Shown here: positions 36,621 through 47,090 of the stretch, in pieces
Layout of the letters: the number at the start of each line of letters is the position of its first letter
How positions within the stretch are numbered: the stretch's first letter is position 1
The notes under the pieces: model-generated
Databases searched by the model: none
What the model was told of the DNA's origin: nothing
What the model saw: the letters and a program-made list of their open reading frames with translations, nothing else
DNA from: Brachycybe producta
Taxonomy: Eukaryota > Arthropoda > Diplopoda > Playtdesmida > Andrognathidae
Reading direction: 5' to 3'
Assembly: GCA_036925085.1 (NCBI GenBank)
Contig: JAUPFP010000002.1
Coordinates: 4,592,780 to 4,656,779 of the forward strand
Length of the DNA stretch: 64,000 nucleotides
Program-made: the position numbers and the translations under genes

Positions 36621-37960
36621 TTAACTTGTAAAACTCAAGCAATAATACAATGTATTTCAAATGAAATGTCGCAATTGAAACATGTTAGTAAAATACATGT
36701 AGTAAAATTGTTGTCGCTTAACGTTATTTCTGAGAACGATACCTCGTTATAACGTAGTTGACGAAAGCGCGACTTTACTTGTGGGTCTACTCGCGCACTT
36801 CTATCGTTAAGTGAGCTTTGGCCATAAATTCTCGAACATATACAGTAATTTTGTACATTATACACATTTCCTGAATATTGCGCGAACCTTTTGGTTGTTG
36901 CCTGAATTCCTGCTAATGTTTTCGATTAAGCAGTATGTTGTTTTTGCAAACTGGTTTGCAATTATCGAGTGTTGTTCAATGCAGAAATCTCATTAGATAG
37001 ATTACACTTGGTAACATTTTTTTTTTTCTAAAAGAAAGTGGAATTCTTACCGAATAACAGTTTCTTTCAATTGACACTCTTATGTTATTTTTCCTTGTTC
37101 GAAAGAAGGCGTATTTAAGCTTGCTTTATTTGTTCAATTATAACAATTATATCAATTTACTAAATTTGTTATTGTTACTGTAGAAAAAAAGTTAATTATT
37201 GTTATTGGAAGCTATAAACACTGACATTGAGTGCGTTCAGTTCCTAAGCACTGTTGATGAGCATAGGATCTAAACGCCAAATAAAAAACCGCTCAATGCG
37301 CTCGTCGAGCATCATCGAGTAATAAAAGTCGTCGCTCGATGAAGAAGTACTTATTCTGGAGGTGTTTGGAAATGTAAGGCACTAGGCTTATGTTTGAATT
37401 TGACTTGATTGCAAGGTTATGAGTAATTTGACTGTAATTGGAATTTGAACAATTGCTTAGGATGTATTATGGATAATGCATTCTGACTAACTTTAGAAGT
37501 GGGTGGATGCATTCTGAAAAAGCTGCTGTTTTTAGAAGCTGGCAGTTTATACGAGCGCACACAATGCTCCTCACTCAGTTCAGTAAACCAGCTGGTGCCC
37601 CTCAGTTGCACATAGTTAGTGGATAGAAGAGACAGGTGGTTGAGAGCAGGCGATTGGGTTTGATCATTTCAAGTGGAACGAATGAAATCCAAATCTTCAC
37701 TGTGTACATTTCAAATCAAATCCAAATCTCCATTGGTACATGTCAAAGCAAATCCCAAAATTAAAAGTATTTTTTTTTCCAAATTCTAAAGTTAAAATTT
37801 TTTTTACCAAATCCAAATCTAGCAACAACAAAAACGTCAAAACCAAATCACACTTTTATTTTAACATAACGCATTTTTTTTTATCAAATGTAGCTGATTT
37901 AAACAAGAACATTGGGAATATAATATATTTTAGCTGCTGAGGACAAAAAAAAAATTATGA

Positions 37961-38127
37961 AATCGAAATCATTAAATTTGCATTGGAAGTAAATCAAAAT
38001 GATTCAGTTTGCAATACAATTAAATCCAAATGATTAAATTTGCGATACAAGTAAATTCAAATAATTCAATTTGCAATACAAGTAAATCGAAATCATTAAA
38101 TTTGCAATAAATGTAAATCGAAATCTA
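37961..38127. repeat. 31-bp minisatellite, five units
   Basis: Units of 31 bp built on AATCGAAATCATTAAATTTG then CAATACAAGTA, with substitutions between units. It lies 3' of GR3. A looser A+T-rich AAATCCAAATC run precedes it from about 37690. Confidence 0.9.
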
Positions 38128-38370
38128 AATTTTAATGCCCTGGTTGAAGGTTGCAGGTGAAGTTAAAGTAGTTGTTTTATTGGGATAATAATTCGTAGAG
38201 CATGTGAGGTGGTGGGTGAATATTTGTGATGTAAATTTCGGTTGTTGTTGTTGTGTTTTATTGGAACTATCCTTGTGTATGTGACACTACACTAGTACAT
38301 TCATAACATTGTTAAACATACAGGCTGAGCTATTGTAATGCCATCTTGCATATGTAAGCCCATTAGATTT

Positions 38371-41300
38371 TTAGTCTTCCACGTTCATATGCTGAAACAC
38401 CATAGCATATGTTAGAGCTGTCCCAAACACCTGTCAAAATGAAGAGAAATAAATATCTATTATAAGTTAAGATTAAAAGTATTTAATAATAATTATTACT
38501 ATACCGTTAGTAAAAAGTTTTTTGTGATTGGAAAAAAGTTTCCATATGTTATTGCTGGTTTATTCACTGACAGTTTGTTCAGGTAAAGCACATAGTCCAG
38601 TTTCTCCTGAATGTAAAAAAATAAACAAATCTTTTAAGCCGCATATTCACAAAAAGAGCGAACAAGAGCTAGAGACGCATTCCCACTTAATTATTAATCG
38701 TCTGGTGAGTACTGGTTAGCGAGCGAGCAAACATTCGCACGGGTGGACACTAATAGTCGGGACAATGAGAACAACAGTACGAACAGTCAAAGCAACATGT
38801 TGTAGGGACAGGAATAGATCTACGCCCCACCCACTCCGAGGGGTATAAGGGCTCTTGTTTCACCTACTTTCTCACTGTTCGCACCAGGGTGCTGGACAGC
38901 TTGTCAGCCTGGACCCGCCCAGTTGCGGACCCCTAAGAAGACCCTGTTCGTGGGAAAAAGCCATCCCTCAAAAAACCCACTTATTGCCTCTTCCTTCTTT
39001 ATTTCCTTATTAGATTATATTATCATTCGGTGTTGAGGATTTCATTACAGAATTTGCTAAATGCTCTGAGCAAATTGTTGCTCATGAGTTCCTGTTCCTC
39101 ACAAGGCCATAGTAGGTTTTGCCTTCTTACGGCCCTTTTGAGTCTATCTCTCGCTTCTACGATATGTTCTAACATACATCTCCATACTAAATGATCAACT
39201 GTATCCTCTTCCATTCCGCAAGTACACAAACCGCTGTTATCGTCGTTACTACTATTGAGATTAAAACGAACTCTATACCGGAGAAAATCCCCGTGACCTG
39301 TTATAACTTGAGATATTTTTCCTGTTATAAGGCGCCCCCTAGGGTCTACCTTAGGCAACCATTTATATGTTTCTCTTCCTTTTTCGGTTGAGTCCCAATC
39401 TTGCTGCCAATGAGCTATTTCTTGCTGCCTCATTTGCTGGTTAACCCATGCTATAGGTGCTCTTAATTGGACAACTGTTTTATTATGAGTAGCTTGTTTT
39501 GCGATGACATCAACCTCCTCATTCCATAGGTGTCCCGCATGCGCCTTCACCCATCTTAGGACTGCCTGGCCTCCTCTTCTCAAGATTTCCTTAATTTTCT
39601 TATTTGCATTATAGGCGTGCATATACTTCCTATCTCCTGTAGATACTACCTCTAGGGCAGTTTTAGAATCTGAAACGATTACTACCCTTCTACCTTGAAC
39701 TTCTCTTAGTAGTATGAATGTCATTGCCATGCCTAAAATACCGTACTCTCATCAGGGAGGCGAGCCTTCCATTCCCTGACCTTTTATCTCCTCTTCTATC
39801 AATATGAGTGCTGCACCCACTCTTCCATTTAACTTAGATCCGTCAGTGTAACCAAATTAAGAGATGATTATGAGATGTTTCTCCCTCAGTCCACTCTTCA
39901 ATTGCACATATGATGCTTAAACTTGGGTGTTCCCTCATCCTCACAGGGACTGGAGTATCAAGTCCCTCCCAGTACTTAGCTTTCATAGCTGTTTTATTAT
40001 AATTTCCGCCTTTAGCCACAATGGTGGACAACTAGTTATGACTTGATGGGCTTTATTTGAAGTTGTTCTGTACGCTTTACTCATGGCTCTCAAGAAAGGT
40101 CTTTGCACCGCATCCAGGCGGGATCTGATCCTCGAGTCCTTTGACTTGATCCCCCATATCTCGGATCCATAAAGGATCATGGGCTTGATGCACCTGAGAT
40201 ATATCTGTTTAAGGATTCGAGGTTTAACCCCCCCCCCCCCCCACTCACTTCTGCAGATATAGAACAACATAGTGGCCATCTGCATACTCCTTTCTTGTAT
40301 ATTTTTAACATGGGCTAGCCACTGGAACTTAGCGTCTATGTGGATGCGTAAGTATTTAATACTATCTCCCAGCTTTATTTCTCTCCCGTTAAATACCACC
40401 TTAGGGTGTCTTATAAAATTAGCTGCCGGGAAAAAGATTGCCTTAGTCTCTAATATCGAAAATTGCAACTTGGATCTCTCTGCCCACTCCGGGCACCTGT
40501 CCAGCACAGGGCGTATTTTCCCCTCAATTGCTTTGACGGATGGACCCGTAATGATGATTATCACGTCATCGGCAAAAGCCTGTAAGGCATCACCATCTTT
40601 TAGTATTGGTTTTAAATACTCAAATAATGTTTCCATCAACACTAACCATTGTATGGGACCCATACAAGAGCCCTGGGGGCAGCCTCTTTCCATTCTAATA
40701 GTGACCTCTCCAGACGAGGCCGTTCTATCTTCGAAAAAGGATTTAATAATTGATGCTAAGTTAGAGGGACATTTATTATCTTGATGTCTCTTTATAATTT
40801 GTGGTTACCATGCGGAGTTAAAGGCATTCTTTATATCTAAGGAGATGGCAAGCGCATGCGTCTTGTGATTCTTGAGCATTCTTAGTTTGCCCTGTAGGGA
40901 ATCCACAGCCATTATTGTGCTCTTGGCTTCACGGAAGCCATATTGCTCATCCGAGAGGTGACCACCTTTCTCCAGGAAGAACGACAATCTTTTTGCGCAC
41001 ATCTTATCCAATAATTTGCCTATCACTGGTAGCAAACAGATGGGCCTATAGCTATTTCCTTTGTCCTTTTCTACCCATACTACTGTGGCCTTTTTCCATA
41101 CCCTTGGAAATTCTCCTGCAGCCAAGCACATGTTATATATCCTTAGTAAAGCCTGGTCCCCTATCCCTTGGAGATGACTGAGCACTATAGGCGGTATATA
41201 GTCCCCTCCAGGAGCTTTGGTTACATCCACTTCTTTAACAGCCATCTCCAATTCTGTTCTTGAAAATAAGGGCTCACTTTGCTGGCTAACATTATCACTC

Positions 41301-43233
41301 CTTGTTATGGATGCCCTTGTAGCTCTTTGTATCTCTGACTCATACATGGGAGAATCTTTGGGAAAATATTCGTCTAAGCGGTATTGTGTTGTTTCAACCT
41401 CATTACATGTCCATGAGCCATCGGCCTTCTCTAGAGTCTCCAATACCTCCATAGGTTTTACCTTCCCAGCTAACATTTTGTAAGGAGGTTAGGTTTAGTT
41501 AAATTATTTCATTAAATTAGTCCATTGTAACGACCGTTCTTCACCTCGGAACAATCGACAAGTTTGATGAAATAATTCTTTAAAGACTGGGGGCCGTGTC
41601 TCCCAGATTCTCTGCAACAAGCTTAATTTAACTAAACCTAACCTTGCGACTGAACCTACAACATGTTGTTCCGACAGTTGAGCGACTTTTACTATTCTAG
41701 TTTTGAAAACAAACTTGAATTTTTTTTCGTAATGTTGTTTCTAAAAAAACATACGCTTGATGTTTTTACGTCAAAATTTTTACAAAAAAAAACTGTCTCT
41801 GGAGCATAGCATATTAGCCTCTGCAGTGGCGCCGTTTGGAAACGGTGTTGGGTGTAGGCTTTTGCCATTTGTGGAGGACAGTCCTCCGTTCGGAAGAAAT
41901 GTTCTCCGACCAGGTCCGTCCACCACAAACGTATTTTAAGTTTTTATAAAATTTATTATGTGGAGGACATGTTTGCCTTCGTGGAGGACGCGGTCCTGAA
42001 CGAGAGGACATTTCTTCCCGAATGGAGGACTGTCTTCCACAAAGGAGGAAAGGTGGCAAGCCTAGTTTGGTGACAAATGCAAAATATCTATTCAGTCACT
42101 TTTAAGCTAAAAGAAAGCTTTGAAACCTCTATTGATACATACTTCGATTTTACTGTACAGATTTTCGAATGAGTGTCCATTTTCGTGTACCAGATGTGTA
42201 CTTAGTGACATCGCAACCTGAAAAGAAAAACACAAAAACCATGACCACATTAAATGAAATTAAAATAGCCACGCTGAAAACCATACTCGTAACACCGTAC
42301 CTGGTCGTTAAGCTTCGAGCAGTAGAAGGTAGTCAATATCATAAATATTACATTAATACTTAAATGATACATAAACAAATGAGACGAATAATAAGGCATG
42401 TCTGGTTTCGGATAAAATACGACGGATCCTATCGTGTTTGTAATTTGTGCAAGTATAAATGAGGAGAATAATTTGTTTGCGTTTTTCACGAGCAAACATA
42501 ATTGATGATGTTGAATTAGACGGTCCGAAGTGTTGAGATTTGTTTGGTCGTCGTTTAAGTAAACTTCGAAACAAGCATTCAGCATGTAACAGATGAATAT
42601 TACTAAGAAGCTGTAAAGATATAAGAAGGTTTTCCCCGTTGTAATCCATAAGAAGCCTAGTATTTCAAGCATGAAACTGGAAACTGTCCATTTTCCAATA
42701 ATCACTTTATGAATTGTAATTGTCGTAACGGTAGTTAGAATCATAACGACGATTAGAATTTTGTCCCATTTTTTGATGGCACGAATCAAATGCCGACGTT
42801 TGTTTTCTGGACGAATGTTGTCTATTTTTTGCGCTATCTCGATCAGGAATGTCGCATACTGTTTGATGTAAATATACGTGCTGGTCGTAACTATGGGCAC
42901 GATCAACATTCCCAAGAAAAGAGTGACTGTGGTACACGTATATCGTATATTTTGTAGCGCATCATATTTCTTTATTATTATAACTTGGACTAAGTAATGG
43001 ATGCATATAAATATTGCCAAGCCAACATTTGGTATCACTCGCCAATATTGCAAAGAAAATGGTGTTTTCTCGTTCGGTTCGATACGCATGCCGTAAAAGC
43101 GGAACATAACCAGTAAACCACTAAGTCCCACTCGACGAATAATGTTATTGTTATAGATTTGCTTAGGTTTCTTTGTTGTATTTGGCAGAACGAACAGAGT
43201 TTCTTTTAACTGATAGTTGGGCTCCGGCTGCAT
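38371..43233 (-). CDS. GR3: gustatory-receptor-like 7TM protein with a LINE in intron 2
   Basis: Exons (- strand) 43233..42301, 42217..42143, 38606..38505, 38430..38371; 389 aa. Seen: N-terminal LSGLLVMFRFYGMRIEP, six hydrophobic stretches in exon 1, LIQHHQLCLLVKNANKLFS, exon 3 ending GNFFPITKNFLLT, last exon GTALTYAMVFQH (final N replaced by H). Exon 2 has the standard 25 codons. All splice sites are GT-AG and the frame is open, so the gene looks intact despite a 3.5-kb intron 2 filled by a retrotransposon on the same strand. Role inferred from the family as a chemoreceptor channel subunit. Confidence 0.88.
38636..38792. repeat. Possible host MITE left half
   Basis: TTAAGCCGCATATTCACAAA and following sequence resemble a DNA-element end (TTAAGCCGC- as in family A). 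The LINE appears to interrupt it, its continuation being CCGACAGTTGAGCGAC after 41669. Weak evidence. Confidence 0.35.
38804..41658 (-). mobile_element. Degraded R1/I-group non-LTR retrotransposon with RNase H
   Basis: On the - strand: reverse transcriptase part 1 (about 41476..40805; YRPICLLPVIGKLLDK, SLDIKNAFNSAW), part 2 (about 40693..39983; RGCPQGSCMGP, LQAFADDVIIII), then RNase H (about 39780..39023; VVIVSDSKTALEVV, RWVKAHAGHLWNEEVD). The order RT then RNase H and the CPQGS motif fit the R1/I group. Endonuclease and ORF1 are absent (5' truncation), and there are frame breaks between 40.8 and 40.7 kb and near 40.0 and 39.8 kb, so it is dead. Flanks CAACATGTTGT at 38793..38803 and 41659..41669 may be the target duplication. 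No poly-A is seen at the 3' end. Confidence 0.85.
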
Positions 43234-43369
43234 TGTTTTCTTGTTAGTATAGTTGTTGAAGATGGTTGAGTAATTAACAAGGAAATTTTATAACCGAAGT
43301 TTTAACTGAAATAAAATTAAAAGTTTGTTATTACAGGTTGTATTTAACACCTTGTATAGTTTCAATTAG

Positions 43370-44001
43370 GGGTGGGACATTCGAATCCTCGAATCCCCAG
43401 AATCTTTCAAAATATTCGAGATTCGAAAACACGAATCTTCGCGCTTATTTCGTCTCTCGAATCTTTCGAATCCTAACCTTAAAAAAACTGTTAAAAACTT
43501 TGGTAAAATTAGTTATAAATCCATTGACGTCCAATAGAAGCGGTCACTAACAAAAAACGGCAATTGTTGCAATTTCGGTGTTGTAAACGGATCACCAATA
43601 TCACCTTGTGGGAGGGGGGAGGGGGAGAGAGAGAGAGAGAAACGTGGAGGGGGAAAAAGTGGGAGGGGGTGACTGAAATTGAAATGAAAGGAGTAAAAAA
43701 GGAACAAACGACGCGCATGCGCACACCAGAGAAAATGAAAAACTCATTTTCTCTTTCAAATATAAAAAGGGGAGGGGGATAATAATAGCAAAATTAAACT
43801 ACAGGCAATTGTGCCCAGCATTAAAATTTCTTTTGCTCAGCCCAGTTATGAATGTCATCAATTTCTAATTGGTTTGTTACTTGGTCTGACGTCATAAAAG
43901 GGCGAAGGAAAAGAAATTCTAATGCTGGGCACAATTGCCTGTGAATTTTGCTCCCGTCATTTATGACGGGTTACCCCACTAGTTATATATAATATCCCAG
44001 A

Positions 44002-44054
<53 letters not shown>

Positions 44055-44486
44055 AGTAACAAAACTATTGAAGCACGTCGGAATTTATATAAATTTGAAT
44101 AAATGAACCGTTTTTTTTTCTCAAGGTCAACTATATGTTGAACTCTTTCTTTGGAAAGTGTAGAAGGGGGGGAGAGAGAGAAAAGTGGGAGGGAGTGAGG
44201 GGAAAAGGTTGGAAAGTGTAGAAGGGGAGAGAGAGAAAAGTGGGAGGGGGTGACTGAAATTGAAATGAAAGGAGTAAAAAAAGGAAAAAACGACGCGCAT
44301 GTGCACGATTGCTTGTGGATTTTGCTCCCGTCATTTATGACGGGTTACTCCACTAGTTTAATATAATTTCATTTATTTGTATCTTCTTAATGAATACTAT
44401 AGGATTCTTATATGAAGGATTCGAGAGATTCGAGAACCTTTTAGGATTCGGATTCGAGAAAATTTAGGATTCGTCCCACCTCTAGT
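43370..44486. mobile_element. TCGAATCC element interrupted by microsatellite-bearing elements
   Basis: The left half 43370..43605 (GGGTGGGACATTCGAATCC; CATTGACGTCCAATAGAAG; GATCACCAATATCACC) and right half about 44358..44486 (GGATTCTTATATGAAGGATT; GGATTCGTCCCACCTC) join to one full copy when the intervening sequence is removed. Confidence 0.85.
43606..44357 (-). mobile_element. Microsatellite-bearing elements with CCCGTCAT palindrome, two in tandem
   Basis: First unit: (GA)-rich tract, TGAAATTGAAATGAAAGG, GACGTCATAAAAGGGCG, palindrome 43953..43970, CCCCACTAGT. Second: GT run (44003..44053), AGCACGTCGGAATTTATAT, TCAAGGTCAACTATATG, two GA-rich tracts, palindrome 44327..44344, CCACTAGT. Confidence 0.8.
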
Positions 44487-44608
44487 TTCAATACTTTTAT
44501 GAAAGTTTTAACTCTACATATGTAGGTTTTATAAAATTGAATGAATTTAAACCCGAAATTGTCGATTATTCAAGCCAAATTTAACGTACAAAACGGCTCT
44601 CGAACTCT

Positions 44609-45024
44609 TAAGGCCGCCATGCACATGTTCCGGTAGACCTGTCAGGTATACATGTATGCCTGTGCAGATCGACCGGACGACAATAGTGCACCCACATGTT
44701 CCGGTAAGCCTGTCAGGCATAACGGACGATAGTAGTGCACCTTGCACACACGCTCTGGTAAAGCTTTCACCATTCACGCTTTCTGTCGTCATTTGCCGTG
44801 TCGTCTGCGACAATCCGGCACCTGAACTGACGCCTGCTACGTCGCTGCACATGCTTCGGGTTGCCTGCATAGGCCACTCTGGTAGGCATATCGAATGGTT
44901 TTTCATATTTGCTCCGGTCGCCTATGCAAAGCAAAGTAACTGCCCCGTTTTATCATCTATACACACGCTCCGGTAGGCCTGTGCAGGCGTATCTGACAGG
45001 TTTACCGAAACGTGTGAGGCCGGC
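44609..45024. mobile_element. Foldback element (CCGGTAGACCTGTCAG type)
   Basis: Left TAAGGCCGCCATGCACATG, TTCCGGTAGACCTGTCAG; right CTGACAGGTTTACCGAAACG, TGTGAGGCCGGC. Internal copies of CGGTARGCCTGT recur four times. Its right end merges with the next element. Confidence 0.7.
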
Positions 45025-45307
45025 ACACAAGCGTTTAGTGGTCGATTTTGAATGTAAAATATAGTCGAAAACGACGACCGGTGATTTTGCTATGATTGAT
45101 TATAATGTATTTCTATGGAAAGCATCTGTACCTTTTCGCATGAGGGGCTTATCGACCACTTTCGAACTGAAGTTGCCGGACGGTTATTTGATCCCCGCCA
45201 AGCTATTCTTCTTTTCACTCAAGAATGTCAACCACAGCTGAGCTGTTTGGGAGAATATTTTGTGGTCGAACTCGACCACTCAAAAGTCGTTCGTGTACCA
45301 TCGCCTT
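45016..45307. mobile_element. MITE family B, copy 3
   Basis: Left GAGGCCGGCACACAAGCG, TTTAGTGGTCGATTTTG; right GGTCGAACTCGACCACTC, GTCGTTCGTGTACC. Imperfect foldback. Confidence 0.7.
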
Positions 45308-45431
45308 AAACATGACTCGAAAGTGTTTTAGAAACTAGACTGAATCACATACGACTATTTTACTGAAATTTATAAAACTATTTTGAAAAACCCAGCACAT
45401 AAAAGGTTTATTTTGAAATATATTCATCAGT

Positions 45432-45742
45432 AGGGCTCGGATTTTGATGCAATATCAACCGGAATGTTTCTAAATATGTGGCCCAAGTGCAAATTGTGAA
45501 GTGGCAATCTCGTTTAGATAATAAAAAAAAAACAATTGTTCTTTCTAATTAAAAACAATGGTTAGAGGCTAGAACTCTAGTTGACAACTGATAGTAACCA
45601 GACATCTAGCCTCTCTACCCAGCTTTTTGATTAGAAATAACATAATTGCAGTTGCTCTAATGATGATTATTACTTCACAATTGGCACTTGGGCCGCAAAT
45701 TGAGAAACATTCCGGTTGATATTGCATCAAAATCCGAGCCCT
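45432..45742. mobile_element. Mutator-like MITE, copy 3, with exact 10-bp target duplication
   Basis: Ends AGGGCTCGGATTTTGATGC and GCATCAAAATCCGAGCCCT. The exact 10-bp direct repeat ATTCATCAGT flanks it (45422..45431 and 45743..45752). Extended arms pair through AATATCAACCGGAATGTTTC and its complement. 8-11-bp duplications with long arms are the Mutator/MULE hallmark. Confidence 0.93.
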
Positions 45743-46769
45743 ATTCATCAGTCTTTTTTTTTTTAAAAGTATTTGAAAGTTTTATGCCTGAAAGACAGTG
45801 TAAATTATAATCAGTTGTTCAAAACTCACCTTAACTGGAACTTAAAACACTATAGTCACATGAAAGTCAAATTGAAAGTACCGGTATTTTCATGACATGC
45901 CGAAAAAAAAACGACTTTTTGCAATTAGAAAATTATTTTCTAAATTGATTTTGATTTCAGAAAATTCAAACTGCTTTAATTAAAAATAAGGACGTCTTAA
46001 AATAATTTTACAACGTTGTCTATACTGATATTCTGGTTTAACAAACTTTAAATTCCTTCCTTTGAGTGAGTTTGTAATTGTATTTTGGTAGGTAGTTTGT
46101 CTCACTTTGCAAATTTTAATGAAAACTAATCAATATGCATATTCAAAATAACTGTTCGCAGTTTGATTTCTGGTTCAGGTTGGAGGCTTTTTTTTAGTCT
46201 CATTATTAAATTTTGATCATTATATTGGTACGGTATGTTTTTTTTATGGCGTAGATAAAAAAAAACATGACAAGAATGTATTTAGCATGCGTTCACTTAG
46301 AATAATTGCTAATACAGTTTATTCGTAACATTGTGATGTTATTGTTTTGAATTTATAATTGAAACATGTGATGACCACACCCCTTTATTATCAGTAATTT
46401 CAAGATAATATTTCATTTGCAGCCATTGCTTTTTAATAATTTACACAATTAGAAGCAAGTAAGTCTTTTTAAATATTTTGATTGTAATCGTTTGGTTGCC
46501 TGGTACCAAAACTGCTGTTTAAAATGTTTATTTTGAAAGATACAATCATTAAAGTGCTTTTATTAATTTCTGCTACCACCAACGGTGGCAATACAATTCA
46601 ATGTCATGCACCACAGCCCAAACCTGCGACATCATCAAGTATTTTGCAGTCAAACTCGACCACTTAAAAGTGGTTTGTGGTTCTAAAGCTAACAAATGTT
46701 GTTTAAGTCCCAACTCTGGTATTTTGCTAGGGTTAATTGAAACCATTCTGAATCTAGAAAGTTTATTTT

Positions 46770-46990
46770 TTAATTTACAATTACAATCAGTACTCTGCTA
46801 GCATGCATCCAAATAAGCCTATGGCAGAGGGACATAAAAGTCAACATGCAGCATTAAGCATTGTCAAGCACACAATACATGCACATACATAAAAAACAAA
46901 ATGAATATACAATTGTCAATCCCACAAAACAAAATTATCCCCATTTACCATTTTCTCAGGAAGAGAGTTCCATTGTCCATTGTTTGCAAA
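46770..46990 (-). mobile_element. CR1/L2-like LINE 3' end
   Basis: Minus-strand copy of the tail TTGACAATGCTTAATGCTG, CTCTGCCATAGGCTTATTTG, ending ATTGTAATTGTAAA, preceded by GGAACTCTCTTCCTGAGAAA (WNSLPE-type coding end, out of frame). Confidence 0.65.
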
Positions 46991-47090
46991 ATAAAGTATA
47001 CTTGTTAGTAATATTGACAAATTCGACACTGGTACCTAATATTTCCAGGACATATTCTAAAATATTCTTGGTTTGAATGTTACATTTTTG

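Larger units (their letters stand above)
36126..38370. other. Spacer between GR2 and GR3
   Basis: No coding exon. 5' side of GR2 and 3' side of GR3. It holds the 133-bp tandem repeat and the 31-bp minisatellite listed separately; the rest is plain A+T-rich sequence. Confidence 0.7.
43234..47090. other. Spacer between GR3 and GR4
   Basis: No coding exon recognised. 43370..44486 is a nested composite, followed by two foldbacks, a Mutator-like MITE and a LINE end. Between 45753 and 46560 I see only A+T-rich sequence. 46580..46690 is a diverged family-B half (AACTCGACCACTTAAAAGTG). Confidence 0.65.

Noticed and set aside
40272..41483. + strand frames opposite the LINE
   Set aside because: Antisense shadows of the reverse-transcriptase frames.
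44547..44976. Overlapping frames on both strands with Cys and Thr
   Set aside because: They fall within the foldback at 44609..45024; open frames on both strands reflect its inverted symmetry.
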